Source: Vigna angularis (taxonomy: Eukaryota; Streptophyta; Magnoliopsida; Fabales; Fabaceae). Taken from it: 64,000 nt of DNA. Made by a program: the position numbers and the translations under genes. Positions 11,941-23,599 of this stretch are shown piece by piece. The DNA lies in NCBI RefSeq assembly GCF_016808095.1, contig NC_068976.1, positions 16,765,663 to 16,829,662 of the forward strand, written 5' to 3'. Each line of letters opens with the position of its first letter. Position 1 is the stretch's first letter. The notes under the pieces were generated by a model. The model was not told where the DNA came from. It ran no database searches and was given only the letters and a program-made list of their open reading frames with translations.

Positions 11941-14450
11941 TTGTGTTCCAACAACACAAGGCAATTTGGGCATTTATGACTCTTTTAGACTTTGTTGTGA
12001 ATTTTCCTTTTTAATGTTGTTGTGTATGCAGTTGGCTTTAGTTTTTAAGACTTTCCATTGATTTAGTTTGAACTTAATGCCTATCTCGGGGTACGCTTTA
12101 GAGCTTGATGTTGTTATTGAAAGTTCTTAGGAATGAGATTTCAGTAGCGGAACTAACTAAATCAAACCAGATGTGCAAATCACCAAGGATGGGGTTATGT
12201 GTTTGGATTCACTGTTTTGGAACTTAAGGCAAGTTTGACGGACGTCTTATACCAAGGGATTGGGTGAGGGTTTATCATACTTAAGTAGGCACAACAAGAG
12301 AGATCTGAGTGTTCTAACTTTAGAAAATAGGGAAAGTGGAATTCTTTGTCAATTGTATTTATGTTTTGTTTGTGTTTCTTTTATGCAATTTGTCTACAGA
12401 TGTTTCTAGTTGTTGGAAGATCCTAGGGATGGGATTTCAACAGCTGAAATGGGAGTACTAAGTGATCTTGAAACAAGAGGGATATGAGTAAGGTTATTTA
12501 GGAAATCCATTTCAATCATTTTGCATATTGGAATTGTTGTTTGGTTGGTGTGCTCACGTTCTGCAATTTTGTTTCTTCTTTTCCTTATTTCTTTGTTTGT
12601 GTTTTTTTATTTTTCTATTTCACTTCTCTATATGTTACTTTTAATTTTATCTTTATCTTTTAGTTTTTTTAAGAAATTGTTGAAGTTTTTGTGTTGGTAA
12701 GTTCTGTGTTTCGTTGTTAAGTGTAATGTTCTGTAGTGTATGTTCAATATTGCAATATTCGTTAAGCATATATATATGGTGCGTTAAGCGAATATATTTG
12801 TGAGTATCTGCAATGAGGTGAGTGAATTAATGAGGAAGAGAATTTATTCGCTTAGCGAATTTGTGAGTTGAGCGAATGTAAAAAAAAATCTGTAATTTTA
12901 TTCGCTTAGCGCACAACTCTAGTGCACTAAGAGAATAAATGCAAAAAAAAACTTTAATTTTATTCGCTTAGCGCATAGCTCCGATGCGCTCAGCGAATAA
13001 ACACAAATATAAAAAAAAATATTCGCTCAACGAGCAATTCGCTTTGCGAATTTTTCACTAAAACTTTGGTTCTGATAGTCACCTTATTAGCTCAGCGAGC
13101 TGTTTGCTGCAGTTTTCTTATTTTGCGCATTTCTCACCATATGTTCAATGTTCTTTTGTGCTTAACTAATATTATGCAGATAACTTCTCCTAAGACCACC
13201 ACATGGTCTTCTTCAAGAGTACAACGTGTTGAGGCACAGGAAGAAAACCTTGTTTTAAACTATGATCAACATAGGTTCTCTTTTGAGTTTGCGCATCTCC
13301 CATGGCCTGAGGGCAGACCAGACTTCAGGTGGGGGAGTGCAAGTGCCTTATATGCAGATGATGATTATGCAAGTGCAGATGGAGTTATCTTCAATGTTTA
13401 GTTATGTTATTTATGTTTTGTAATATGTTTTGAACTATGTGTTAGTTGTAAAGACATGTGACTTTTTGATTTAATGGTTATGCATTGTCTTGATTAAGTT
13501 GATGTGATTCTTGAAAATGATAACACATATGATTGTGGTTGCAATGTGCTTCATATATTTTTTTCTGTGTGTGAGTATGTATGACCAGATCTGTTGAGTG
13601 TTGAGAGCATGTGTTGAGAATAAGAAATATGATGAGTTGTCTAGATATGGAGTTTAATTTTGCATGATTGTGATTCTACATACATACACACCTGTGTGGT
13701 TAAGGATGAGAGAGGCATTGTTTGATATTGATTATACAGCTACTTGGTCAAACAACCAACCTTAACACATCATGATACATTTGTGAACCCTTTTGAGCCT
13801 TGTAAATTTTTTCCTTCCACCTTGAGCCTATTAGATGATATCCTACCTTACACCTTAGAAGAGAACATGTATTATGCTTTAAAAGAGGTTAAGGTTGAAT
13901 TCAAGTTTGTGGGAAGAAAAGATCAATAAAAAAAATATGATAAAAAAAAAAGCTCAAAATGAAAAAGAAGGTTGAGTTGTGAAAGAAAATGGTATGTGAT
14001 GAATGATATATTTTGGGATTTGAGTATTGGATTGGGAATTGAAGTTGTTCTCTTCTTAATAGGTGTCTTTGAATCCAAGAAAAACCATGATTCTTTTTCT
14101 AGCCAAGCCAAGCCTTAACCTGAAAAGACCTTTGGACTTAACCAATAGTGTGTGAAGTGTGTGAATCAAATGAAATGCAAAAGCTGATGAAGTTCTATGT
14201 CAATTCTACTGTCATGTGAGGACAAACACTTGAGTGTGAGTAATGATAAATGTTGATCTGGTTGTTCATATTCTATGCACAGATGATTTTGTGAGTGATG
14301 CACCATGTCATACTTGTTTGAAATCTTTGGAAATGCATGTGATTATTCTGATGTGCAGAGTCATTTTATCAAAATGTCAAATGTCTGTTGTGATGTTCAT
14401 TTTCTTATGTGATTTCATGAGGGCATGAAATAGTTCAAGTTTGGGGGAGT
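11941..14450 (+). other. internal region of the Athila-like element, non-coding
   Basis: No retroelement protein domain seen. An open stretch at 13066-13401 contains HRFSFEFAHLPWPEGRPDF, but no family is recognised and it may be chance. Stretches of T-rich sequence, a hairpin-motif array (12770-13060) and the polypurine tract at 14441-14450 make up the rest. Confidence 0.7.
12770..13060. repeat. TTCGC / GCGCA hairpin-motif array
   Basis: Repeated copies of ATTCGCTTAGCGCA and its inverse TGCGCTCAGCGAATAA, for example 12900-12944 and 12960-13002, each pair able to fold. The same motif occurs in both LTRs. Confidence 0.85.
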
Positions 14451-15563
14451 TGATAAGTGTGAAAAAGAGTTGTTTTTATACTTATAAATGAGCTCAATCT
14501 TGTAATTATTCATATTGTTCCTCACTGAAAAATTGTAATAGGTAGTAGATTGTTATGTAAAATATTGTACAGGAAATGATGTATTATTTAGACTTTGTCA
14601 GCCAATTTTCGCAAAGCGAAAGCCAAAATTCGCACTGCCAGAAGAAGGAAATTTGCATAGCGCACCAGTACCTGTGCGCTGAGCGAATAACATCAGTTAA
14701 AGTGCAACAGTTAAGAAAATTCGCATAGCGCACCAGTACATATGCGCTGAGCGAATTAATGAAGTTAAGTGACTTTAAAAGACGTGACAGAAAGACAGAA
14801 ACATTCTTCTGACAGAAGTTCCGGACAAAAGAAAGAAACGAAAACATCTCAGGAACTTCCGGAGACTACTTCAAGGCATCAAGACACCATTATTGCAAGG
14901 GATTGCTTCAAATGTGTACGTTTTAGATGACTAGGAGTAGTTAAATTTCTCTTTCGTTGGGATTGGATGTAATGAACTCACTGTGATTTAATTTTCCTGC
15001 TCAATATATCGTTGTTCGTTCATATGCTCTTTCTTAAATTTATTATCATTGTATGAAAATATAATGTTATTTGAATGTCTTTGATTACTGGAAAGTAACT
15101 TTGAACATGAACGTAGATAGAGCACTTAAGTGATTTGGGATCTAGGGATAGACTCAATAACAATCATTCTTAACATCGGACTTAATGCAAATTGTATATT
15201 AAATTGACTAGGGGATTATCATTTTAATATATTAATTTAGAACTAGTTGCTAAGGGATTAGAACTAGTATGCCTTGATGTGAATGTTTGAATGAAGTAAT
15301 GAAATATTGAACAGAGTTTTATATTCATATGATTCATGAAACCCAATTCCAACGAAGTTTCTTTTAAATATAAATTCCTTGCACACCAATTGTTTGATAA
15401 AATACCAAAAATAGTTTCTTGTGTTGTTTTGTGCATTTTAATGTCTAATTGAGTTATAAAAGGAAGAATTGTCATGTGTTGCACAAGTCCCTTGGAAGAT
15501 GATACTTTTACTTATTCACTGTATTACTTGGAACAATTTGGTATACTTGTCAAAAAGTTAACA
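14451..15563 (+). repeat. 3' LTR of the Athila-like element
   Basis: 1113 bp, same length as the 5' LTR. It follows the polypurine tract and is followed by the TGTGA target duplication. Confidence 0.92.
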
Positions 15564-15568
15564 TGTGA

Positions 15569-15875
15569 GAAGGTCCTCTCCCTGTCACGTTTGCCTTTTG
15601 TTTTTCTTGACCTTATTTTTCTTGGGACTTTGTTCAGAACTAGTAAATTAAACACAAAATTTTTCAATTTTGTTTTTCAGATTTCTGGATTTGGATTTGT
15701 ATAGGTGTGCAGGTTTAATTATAGGTGCACAGTTCATTACGTTTTTTATGCAGATTCAACGTTTAACTTTTTATGCACTTTCTATAATTTTTTTTTTGTA
15801 TATTTTATGTATTCATCATATATGTATTGATATATGTAGTGGTTACTGATTTGATGAATTGAAGGTATAAATCAC
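15569..15875. other. unassigned sequence between elements
   Basis: Continuation of the target locus of the Athila-like insertion (joins 10797). T-rich; 15848 onward belongs to the dispersed repeat also at 4074-4190. Confidence 0.5.
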
Positions 15876-16280
15876 TTGTAATTTAGTTTACTTTTTATCT
15901 TATTTTATCATAATTACATGCTTTCATCAGAGTTGAAATGTATTATATATTATTAAAAATGTTCAAAACTAATCGTTCCAATTTAAAAATTAGGATGGCA
16001 AAATCACTATATTATATCTATTTATTTTAATTATTTGAATCTGATATGATAAGTCATTCTTTTTTATATATATCAACTAGGAACGAGACTCACATATACA
16101 AGATCTAGAAGAGAGACCCAGAAGAAGAAGAAGAAGATCAACGAACAGGTAACATTTATTTATCCATCTCTTTTCTTCTTCTTGTGTTTTGATTTTTGGG
16201 ATAGTAGCCATAGCCTGTAACTGATTCCTCTTCTAGTCCACGGGGTGAAGATAACCATCTGAGTGTAAATCATGTGATCT

Positions 16281-16583
16281 TTAGCTATGGTTAACGTCTT
16301 GGTGATAGAGAGATACGGGAGGAGGGTTCCGATTTAAGTGAACAACAATACAAAAAAGTATAGCTAACATGATACTGAAAACAAGAATCATAAGGGTTTG
16401 CAAGGTGATGGTATATCTAAAATGATAGTGGAAACAAGAATCATAAGAATCATGATAGTTGAACAAGCGGCTATTGTTGAGATGGTGATGGTATGAGTAG
16501 TTTTTTGTTTCATTGAAACAAGAACCATAAGGGTTTGCAAGGGTTCCTGTAACATCGGTTTGGGTTTGATAAAAGAGATTCAT
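16281..16583 (-). CDS. hypothetical membrane-type ORF, 100 aa (copy 1)
   Basis: Not recognised. It has an N-terminal part rich in Asn, Tyr and His and a hydrophobic segment (roughly residues 62-85, LMILVFSIMLAILFCIVVH) that could span a membrane. Its central sequence is built from an internal DNA repeat (AATCATAAGGGTTTGCAA). A homologous but truncated frame is at 18676-18924. Substitutions between the copies often change amino acids, so there is little sign of selection on the protein. It may be a chance ORF within a duplicated repeat. Confidence 0.25.
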   Translation of the reverse strand: MNLFYQTQTDVTGTLANPYGSCFNETKNYSYHHHLNNSRLFNYHDSYDSCFHYHFRYTITLQTLMILVFSIMLAILFCIVVHLNRNPPPVSLYHQDVNHS

Positions 16584-16935
16584 TTTAGAGAAATGGAAAA
16601 ACAGTCATTTAGTGTGGGTGTGAGAGAGTGGAAGGGTCATGGTCCACCCAGAATTTGGGAGAGGAAGACGGTGCTGAATATGGAGGGGGACCCAACGGCC
16701 ACCTGGTCAGGGTGAAAGAGGCGGATTCAGGGTACCTAGTGGTGTTGACGTTGGTTTGGGAATCACAACAAACTTTCTTTTTTCCTTTTCCGTTAAAGAG
16801 AAATATTAATGTTTCTGTTATGTGATTAATGCTCCTTAAAATATTATTGTGTCTTCTAGGGGTTTTAGATTAGGGTTTTTCTGTTTCAGTTAGAGACTCT
16901 AACTGTTTTATATTTTGTTTGTACTTACCGGAACC

Positions 16936-16944
16936 CTATATAAA
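16936..16944 (+). promoter_or_regulatory. TATA box of the copia-like LTR/promoter, copy 1
   Basis: CTATATAAA about 350 bp upstream of the primer-binding-like site; the same box is at 19276-19284 in copy 2. It fits a copia LTR whose exact borders are not clear. Confidence 0.45.
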
Positions 16945-17287
16945 CATGGTTCCAGTGTGTTGTTTCAGATGAGAAAAAATACTCAATAATACAATTTTTC
17001 ATTCTACGAATAAAGAAATATTCAAGTTTTTTCTTACCTCTATTCTTCTCCACTATACTTTATCCCGTTTCTGCTTCGCTTCGTCATCATTGTTACTACA
17101 AGCTTCGCCGGAGTGCTGACCAGAGTTTGCCCTCTTTCTTTTCTCTCTTCCGCGAGCCACACATACGAAGCAAGACCTCACCAACTTTCTGACTTGAGGA
17201 AGCTTCTAGCGAAGCTTTACTTTCTCACTTTTGGGCCTAAGCCAGTTGAGCCTATGTCCATTCAAGATCCGGGCTTTTATTTTAATA

Positions 17288-17302
17288 TGGTACCAAAGCA
17301 GG
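17288..17302 (+). other. copia primer-binding-like site, copy 1
   Basis: TGGTACCAAAGCAGG resembles the initiator Met tRNA site (TGGTATCA-AGC) and sits about 95 bp upstream of the gag ATG. The counterpart is at 19623. Confidence 0.6.
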
Positions 17303-17396
17303 TCTTATACCTGTTCTGCACATGTTTCTGCTTCGCTTAAATCTTTTTTTCTCTTCTTGGTGCTAATCTTTAATCTTTTCTTGCTTTCTTGCTATT

Positions 17397-18215
17397 ATGG
17401 AAAATGTGGATCAATCCAACAATTCTTCCAGCCCCTTTTATCTTCATCTAGGAGAGAATTAAGGCACCTCTCTGATTTCTCAGATTCTTAATGAATCCAA
17501 CTACACTTCTTGGAACAAAAATATGAGAAGAGCACTCCTCTTCAAGAACAAGCTAAAATTCATAGATGAAGGGATCAAGAAACCCCAAAGAGATGATCCC
17601 CTTTTTGACTCATGGGAAAGAAGCAACATGATGGTGCTGTCTTGGGTCATCAAGACTCTTTCTGCCCAAATAGCAGAAAGTGTTATATATGTGGAAGATG
17701 CCCAAGAACTCTGGGCAGAATTGAAACAAAAGGTTCTCCAAGGGAGATTACTTTAAGTTTTCAGCCTTGCTCCAAGAAATTCACTCTATTAAACAAGGAG
17801 AAAGGAGTGTAAGTCAGTATTTTAGTGACTTGAAAATCTTATGGGGAGAACTGGAGTTTCTCAGACCCATCCCAAGTTGTAGATACAAGCTTCCCTGCAG
17901 CTGTGAGTTGTCTAAGATTTCTCATAAATACAGAGAAATGGAACACGTGATCTGCTTCTTAAAGGGCTTAAATGATGGTTACAATACTGTGAGGACACAA
18001 ATATTGTTGATGGAGCCTCTACCCAACATCAACCGTGTGTTTTCTCTCATTGTACAGCAAGAAAGACAGCAAAAACATGACTCTCCTCACCAACCACAAT
18101 GATATTAAGGTTCTTGCCAACACCACTGAAACAGTGTTCTCATTGCAACAAAATGAACCATACAGTAGAAGAATGTTATTCTAAACATGGATACCCACCA
18201 TGGTACAAGAAAAGT
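17397..18215 (+). pseudogene. copia gag fragment, copy 1, broken
   Basis: From ATG at 17397 it reads as a copia-like gag: MENVDQSNNSSSPFYLHLGEN, then LNESNYTSWNKNMRRAL, DDPLFDSWERSNMMVLSW, SVSQYFSDLKILWGELE, FLKGLNDGYNTVRTQIL, and a CCHC zinc knuckle (CSHCNKMNHTVEEC) near 18130-18175. Breaks: TAA at codon 22 (copy 2 has CGA) and a one-base insertion near 17730 (AAACAAAAGG against AAAGAAAGG). The sequence stops at the duplication junction; no protease or pol follows. Confidence 0.85.
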
Positions 18216-18675
18216 GACAATATTGTAATTTAGTTTACTTTTTATCTTATTTCATCATAATTACATGCTTTCATGAGAGTTGAAATGTGTTATATATTAT
18301 TTAAAATATTCAAAACTAATCGTTCCAATTTAAAAAATAGGATGGCAAGATCAGTATATTATATCTATTTATTTTAATTATTTGAATCTAACATGATAAG
18401 TCATTCATTTTTATATATATCAACTAGCAACGAAACGCACAGATACGAGACCTAGAAGAGAGACCCAGAAGAAGAAGATCAACGAACAGGTAACATTTCT
18501 TTATCCATCTTTTTTCTTCTTCTTCTGTTTTGATTTTTGGGATAGTAGCCATAGCCTGTAACTGATTCCTCTTCTAGTCCACAGGGTGATAATAATCATC
18601 TGAGTGTAAAAAATGTGATCTTTAGCTATGGTTAACGTGGTGGTGATAGAGAGATAGGGGAAGAGGGTTCCGATT

Positions 18676-18924
18676 TCAGTGAACAACAATATAAAAAAGT
18701 ATAGCTAACATGATAGTGGAAACAAGAATCATAAGGGTTTGCAAGGTGATGGTATAGCTAACATGATAGTGGAAACAAGAATCATAAGAATCATGAGAGT
18801 TGAACAAGCGACCATTGTTGAGATGGTGATGGTATGAGTAGTTTTCTGTTTCATTGAAACAAGAATCATAAGGGTTTGCAAGGGTTCCTGTAACATCGGT
18901 TTGGGTTTGATAAAAGAGATTCAT
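18676..18924 (-). pseudogene. truncated homologue of the 100-aa ORF (copy 2)
   Basis: Same start and first 82 residues with several substitutions, but a TGA replaces the Leu codon after IVVH, which shortens the frame. This supports neutral decay of the pair. Confidence 0.3.
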
Positions 18925-19731
18925 TTTAGAGAAATGGAAAAACAGTCAATTAGTGTGGGTGTGAGAGAGTGGAAGGGTCATGGTCCACCCAGAATTTGGG
19001 AGAGGAAGAAGGTGTTGAATATGGAGGGGACCCAACGATCACCTGGTTAGGGTGAAAGAGGCGAATTCAGGATATGTAGTGGTGTTGATGTTGGTTTGGG
19101 AATCACAATAAACTTTCTTTTTTCCTTTTCCGTTAAAGGGAAATATTAATGTTTCTGTTATGTGATTAATGCTCCTAAAAATATTATTGTGTCTTCTAGG
19201 GTTTTTAGATTAGGGTTTTTCTGTTTCAGTTAGAGACTCTAACTGTTATATATTTTGTTTGTACTTACCGGAACCCTATATAAACAAGGTTCCAGTGTGT
19301 TGTTTCAAATGAGAAAGAATACTCAATAATACAATTTTTCATTCTACGAATAAAGAAATATTCAAGCTTTTTCTTACCTCTATTCTTCTCCACTATCCTC
19401 TGTCCCATTTCTGCTTCGTCATCGCTGCTGATGCAAGCTTCGCCGGAGTACTGACCAGAGTTCGCCCTCTTTCTTTTCTCTCTTCCGCGAGCCACACATA
19501 CAAAGCAAGACCTCACCAACTTTCTAACTTGAGGTAGCTTTTAACGAAGCTTTACTTTCTCACTTTTGGGCCTAAGCCAATTGGGCCTATGTCCATTCAA
19601 GATTCGGGCTTTTATTTTAATATGGTACCAAAGCAGGTCTTATACCTGTTCTGCCCATGTTTCTGCTGCGCTTAAATCTTTCTTGCTCTTCTTGGTGCTA
19701 ATCTTTAATCTTTTCTTGCTTTCTTGCTATT

Positions 19732-20185
19732 ATGGAAAATGTGGATCAATCCAACAACTCTTCCAGCCTCTTTTATCTTCATCTAGGAGAGAATCGAGGC
19801 ACCTCTCATATTTCTCAGATTCTTAATGAATCCAACTACACTTCTTGGAGCAGAAATACGAGAAGAGCACTCCTCTCCAAGAACAAGCTAAAATTCATAG
19901 ATGGAGGGATCAAGAAACCCCAAAGAGATGATCCCCTTTTTGACTCATGGGAAAGAAGCAACATGATGGTGTTGTCTTGGATCATCAAGACTCTTTCTGC
20001 CCAAATAGCAGAAAGTGTTATATATGTGGAAGATGCCCAAGAACTCTGAGTAGAATTGAAAGAAAGGTTCTCCAAGGGAGATTACTTTAAGTTTTCAGCC
20101 TTGCTCCAAGAAATTCACTCTATTAAACAAGGAGAAAGAAGTGTAAGTCACTATTTTACTGACTTGAAAATCTTACGGGAGAACT
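19732..20185 (+). pseudogene. copia gag fragment, copy 2, broken
   Basis: Homologous to 17397 onward. It lacks the TAA and the one-base insertion of copy 1 but has its own TGA at the Trp after AQEL (about 20047). It is cut off after SHYFTDLKIL. The two copies therefore carry different inactivating changes that arose after the duplication. Confidence 0.85.
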
Positions 20186-21057
20186 TCTTTGTTCCTCTTG
20201 CTAAAATCCCTACGCAGATCAATAATGATACATCAAAGGGGGAAAGGTGTCTGACTGGCTTTAACTAATTTATACAAATTAATCACAAAGAAAGAAAAAA
20301 GACAAAATAAAGACAGAATAAATCCTAAGTCAGTGATAAGCCCCGATCTTCCAAAAAGCATAGAGAAGAGCGTTTTTCTGGGTATAAAAAACTATGGCCA
20401 TTGTGCTTCACTACGAGGGCTAAGAAAAAAAAATTATTCTCCTTTCAACTCCTTTCACCTCTGGTGTCCTCCATCAACCATTGCTCACGTTCACCATAAC
20501 TTTCTTGCACCTGCAAGAGCATTTGCAACAAAAAGAAAGTTCAATCTAAGAGAACAAAGGATAAAGAACACAAATATAGAGAAAGGAAACTTGAAAGGAA
20601 AATCGGAAAGGAAGCAAAGAAGGAAAGAGGCGAAAAGTCTGGAGCAAAAAGAAGGAGGCTAGAACGAAGGGAAAAACCATTTTTTTTTAAGCTACGAAGG
20701 TAAGTCTTCCTATCCTTGCTTGTCTTACTGGCCCTTATCTGTCTACATCATCATCTGCTTATTGTCATTTTCTTTGTTGCATCATCTATTAATCACAACT
20801 CTATAGAAATCTGAACTCAGTCTTCTATCCCACACCCATAAAACATTCAAGAGAGGAAAATATCATAAAAATAATAAACTTTAAAGCTCACACCCAGGAT
20901 AGATTCAAATTCAGTTCCTTTCATAACATAATCGAATCACATAACACAAAAAATAGTTTTTCCTCCTTAGCAAGACATAAATTTCCATCAACCTGGGTAA
21001 GAACAAAATCTGCAGTCTCTAGTATGACTAGAGCCGCATGACTCTGGAAGCAAGGTT
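20186..21057. other. unassigned sequence, left flank of the copia element
   Basis: No recognised gene. A Lys/Arg-rich open stretch at 20333-20662 (EKGNLKGKSERKQRRK) is low complexity. The sequence joins 25904 once the copia insertion is removed. Confidence 0.5.
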
Positions 21058-21062
21058 CAATT

Positions 21063-22034
21063 TGTTGGAACAATCGGTACCGTTATAGAGTCGCACAGCG
21101 GAATTAAAAACTTGAAAGAGAGTGGAAAGCGTGTTCGATCACAATTAAAATTAATTTGGTCCTTTTAGTAAAAATAATTTTCTTTGAGAAAATTTATCAA
21201 ACAGTTGATATACGTAAAATAAAATGAGTGCAGGGAATAAGAAGAACAACACAGAATTTTTATCCTGGTTCGAATCAAAAGATTCTACGTCCAGTCGTTA
21301 ATCACTATAAATAGTGATTAACCTTTTTCACTAAAAATGGTTTAACAGATTACAACAAATAGTTAATAAAGCAGATAAATAAACCTTCCTTCGACGAACG
21401 AACCGGAAGAAGAACACTCTGCCAACTCGAAGAGAACCGCTCCGACTATCGACAAACGAAACGCGAGCTTCTCCTATTCACGAGACCAGGCAGAGCACCT
21501 TGCTAACTCGAAGAGAGCTTGCTCCGACAATCGACACACGAAACGCGAGCCTCTCCTGTTCACGAGACCAAGCAAGGGAACTTGAACTATAGCTTCTGAG
21601 AACTTCCTCTGACAAACAGTATTCTGCTAGAGCTTCTGTTCAACAACATTTTTTTTTTTATTTCTCCAAATCAAAATATATAGCCAAGTACACTGAATGC
21701 CAAAGGTTAGCTCCCAACTGCCATGAATAATCGATTATTGTAAGTGATAATCGATTATTCAAGTCCGTTACAGGGTTTTCAAAATGTGATAATCGATTAT
21801 ATGAAGAGATAATCGATTATTCCTGTATGACTTTGTGATAATCGATTATTGCCATTCCATAATCGATTATTGCAGTTAAAAATGCAAGTTTACAAGGTTT
21901 ACAAGAATTTCCTACTACATTTAATTTCTACAAATTGCTTTTAACTAATTCTAATATCTTCTTCAACTAAAACTTCTTGTAGCATCATCAAAACAAATTT
22001 CTTCAAGATTTACCAATACTCCTTATTGGTAACA
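21063..22034 (-). repeat. 3' LTR of the gag-only copia element
   Basis: 972 bp. Carries six ATAATCGATTAT palindromes at 21727-21870. Confidence 0.95.
21727..21870. repeat. ATAATCGATTAT palindrome cluster (3' LTR)
   Basis: Six copies of a TAATCGATTA-core palindrome in about 145 bp, in three loose pairs. The same six are in the other LTR at 25591-25734, as expected for LTR copies. Confidence 0.95.
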
Positions 22035-23599
22035 ATCTCCCCCTTTTTGATGATGATCAAAAATTCAATTTTAAAAGCAAGTTTGGCTTACCTGCAAAAC
22101 ATACAAGCTAACAAACAACAACAAGGTTAGCAATACCTGTAATAATTTATACTTCTCCCCTTGTATTATTCTTCTCCCCCTTTTTGATCAGAAGCAAAAA
22201 GATCGGATGTTGAAGGCTCCCCCTAAATATGATCTCCCCCTCAATTAATCAAAGGATGCATATAATCAAGAGATCATTTTATTTATGAAAATAAATATTA
22301 CATTATAAGAAGAATGGACAAACTAGCCGTTTATGGTCGTTTATAGCCGTTATGGGATGCTCCAACGACTCTATTTTTGAACATGTCAGCGTGATAATCG
22401 ATTATGGCTTGTGATAATCGATTATCAGTTCAATAATTACTGCCCAGAATTGCATGATAATCGATTATGCATAATGATAATCGATTATCTGCTCAAGATT
22501 TTCCAGAATTGATTTTAATGCATGAATAATCGATTATGACTTGATGATAATCGATTATGAAGCGTTAAGTTTACGAAAAATGCAAAAATTTGCATAGATT
22601 TTGATTCTAAGATATGTCTAACACTCCAACCTCTCTTCTAAGTTCATAAAGTAAAGATACCCCCTTAAATATGCAATTCAAATTTAACTTTTAGCATACT
22701 CAATTAACCCACGAAATCAACAACCATTTTTCAAACAATTAAGATATCAATGATTAAGCAACCAATTTATAAACTAAAATGAATGCAACAGTAGCTTAAA
22801 TGGAAATTATCACAGCTGCTACAGGTTTGATATGAAAGCATTTCAGCTAGCACAATCAGTTCAAAAAACTAACTTTGACAACACAATTTACAACTTTCAA
22901 AACAACAGCTATGATTCATGCACTCTCATATCCCAATCTGTTCAACCCAATGAATTCAACTCTGCATATAAAACAACATATATAAAAATTAAAACATCAA
23001 TATGCAGTAATCAGATTTAATTCAATAACATTGTTTATCTTGGTTCAATGGATTTTATCCATGAAATATTGGCAAACCAGAATTTAAAACTGGAAAATTG
23101 ACTCAAACAAGGAAATGTAGTTTTGACAACTGCTTTTAAAGACTATTCTACAGTGATTTTCACAGTTTGTAATCAAGCTTTATGTGGAGCAAATCATAGC
23201 TCATATGGCATGCATATAAATAGATCTCCACAGAAAACATCTTTGAAACGGAAATGCCAATTCAATCATCAAATAACTTAATTATCTAAAAATGCCAATG
23301 AAAATCTATCAACCAACTCATTTAAATGAATATAACAATAATCAAATAATGGAAAATTAGAAAGATAACCAGAACAAAGTGCAATAACACAGTTCAAACA
23401 ACACTTAGCTCAATCACATGGAGTTCGAACCAAGGCTTTGAATGTCATTTGATGGATTCACTTCCTGCTCTTAGATCATTATTTCCGAAAGCATAATACC
23501 ATGGATCTCTCCTCTCTTTTTGAGAACTTAACCTGCAAAACCATCCAAGAGAGGTTTGGTGCCCATAATCTCATTTGGGTCCTCAGGGTTAGAGACAAA
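22035..23599 (-). other. non-coding 3' internal region of the copia element
   Basis: Between the gag stop and the 3' LTR there is AT-rich DNA with no pol motif. Polypurine tract at 22035-22048. A second palindrome cluster is at 22394-22558. Confidence 0.8.
22394..22558. repeat. ATAATCGATTAT palindrome cluster (internal)
   Basis: Six more copies outside the LTR, again in pairs (for example GTGATAATCGATTATGGCTT then GTGATAATCGATTATCAG). Because this is not an LTR copy, the motif was acquired or kept independently in the interior. Confidence 0.95.

Larger units (their letters stand above)
10803..15563 (+). mobile_element. non-autonomous Athila/Tat-like Ty3 LTR retrotransposon, full length
   Basis: Two 1113-bp LTRs (10803-11915 and 14451-15563) begin TGATAAGTG and end GTTAACA. 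A perfect 5-bp target duplication TGTGA lies at 10798-10802 and 15564-15568. A primer binding site follows the 5' LTR and a polypurine tract (TTTGGGGGAGT) precedes the 3' LTR. The 2.5-kb interior has no gag, protease, reverse transcriptase or integrase, so it must have moved using proteins from another element. LTR differences are mainly C/T and G/A transitions, and the first 140 bp are more diverged than the rest. Confidence 0.92.
15876..18222 (+). repeat. 2.35-kb tandem duplication, copy 1
   Basis: Starts TTGTAATTTAGTTTAC and recurs at 18223 with a period of 2347 bp. It contains a minus-strand ORF, a promoter-like region with TATA box, a primer-binding-site-like sequence and a broken copia gag. 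Confidence 0.9.
18223..20185 (+). repeat. 2.35-kb tandem duplication, copy 2 (truncated)
   Basis: Matches copy 1 until about 20185, inside gag (after CTTGAAAATCTTA-GGGAGAACT), then diverges completely. About 380 bp of copy 1, including the zinc knuckle, have no counterpart. Confidence 0.9.

Noticed and set aside
13066..13401. 111-codon frame inside the Athila-like element
   Set aside because: No gag or pol motif and a T-rich start; treated as probable chance or a relic, noted only within the internal-region entry.
18501..18689. Minus-strand frame ending in a Lys run
   Set aside because: It reads through a CTT-rich intron-like stretch of the duplicated unit and is not matched as a frame in copy 1.
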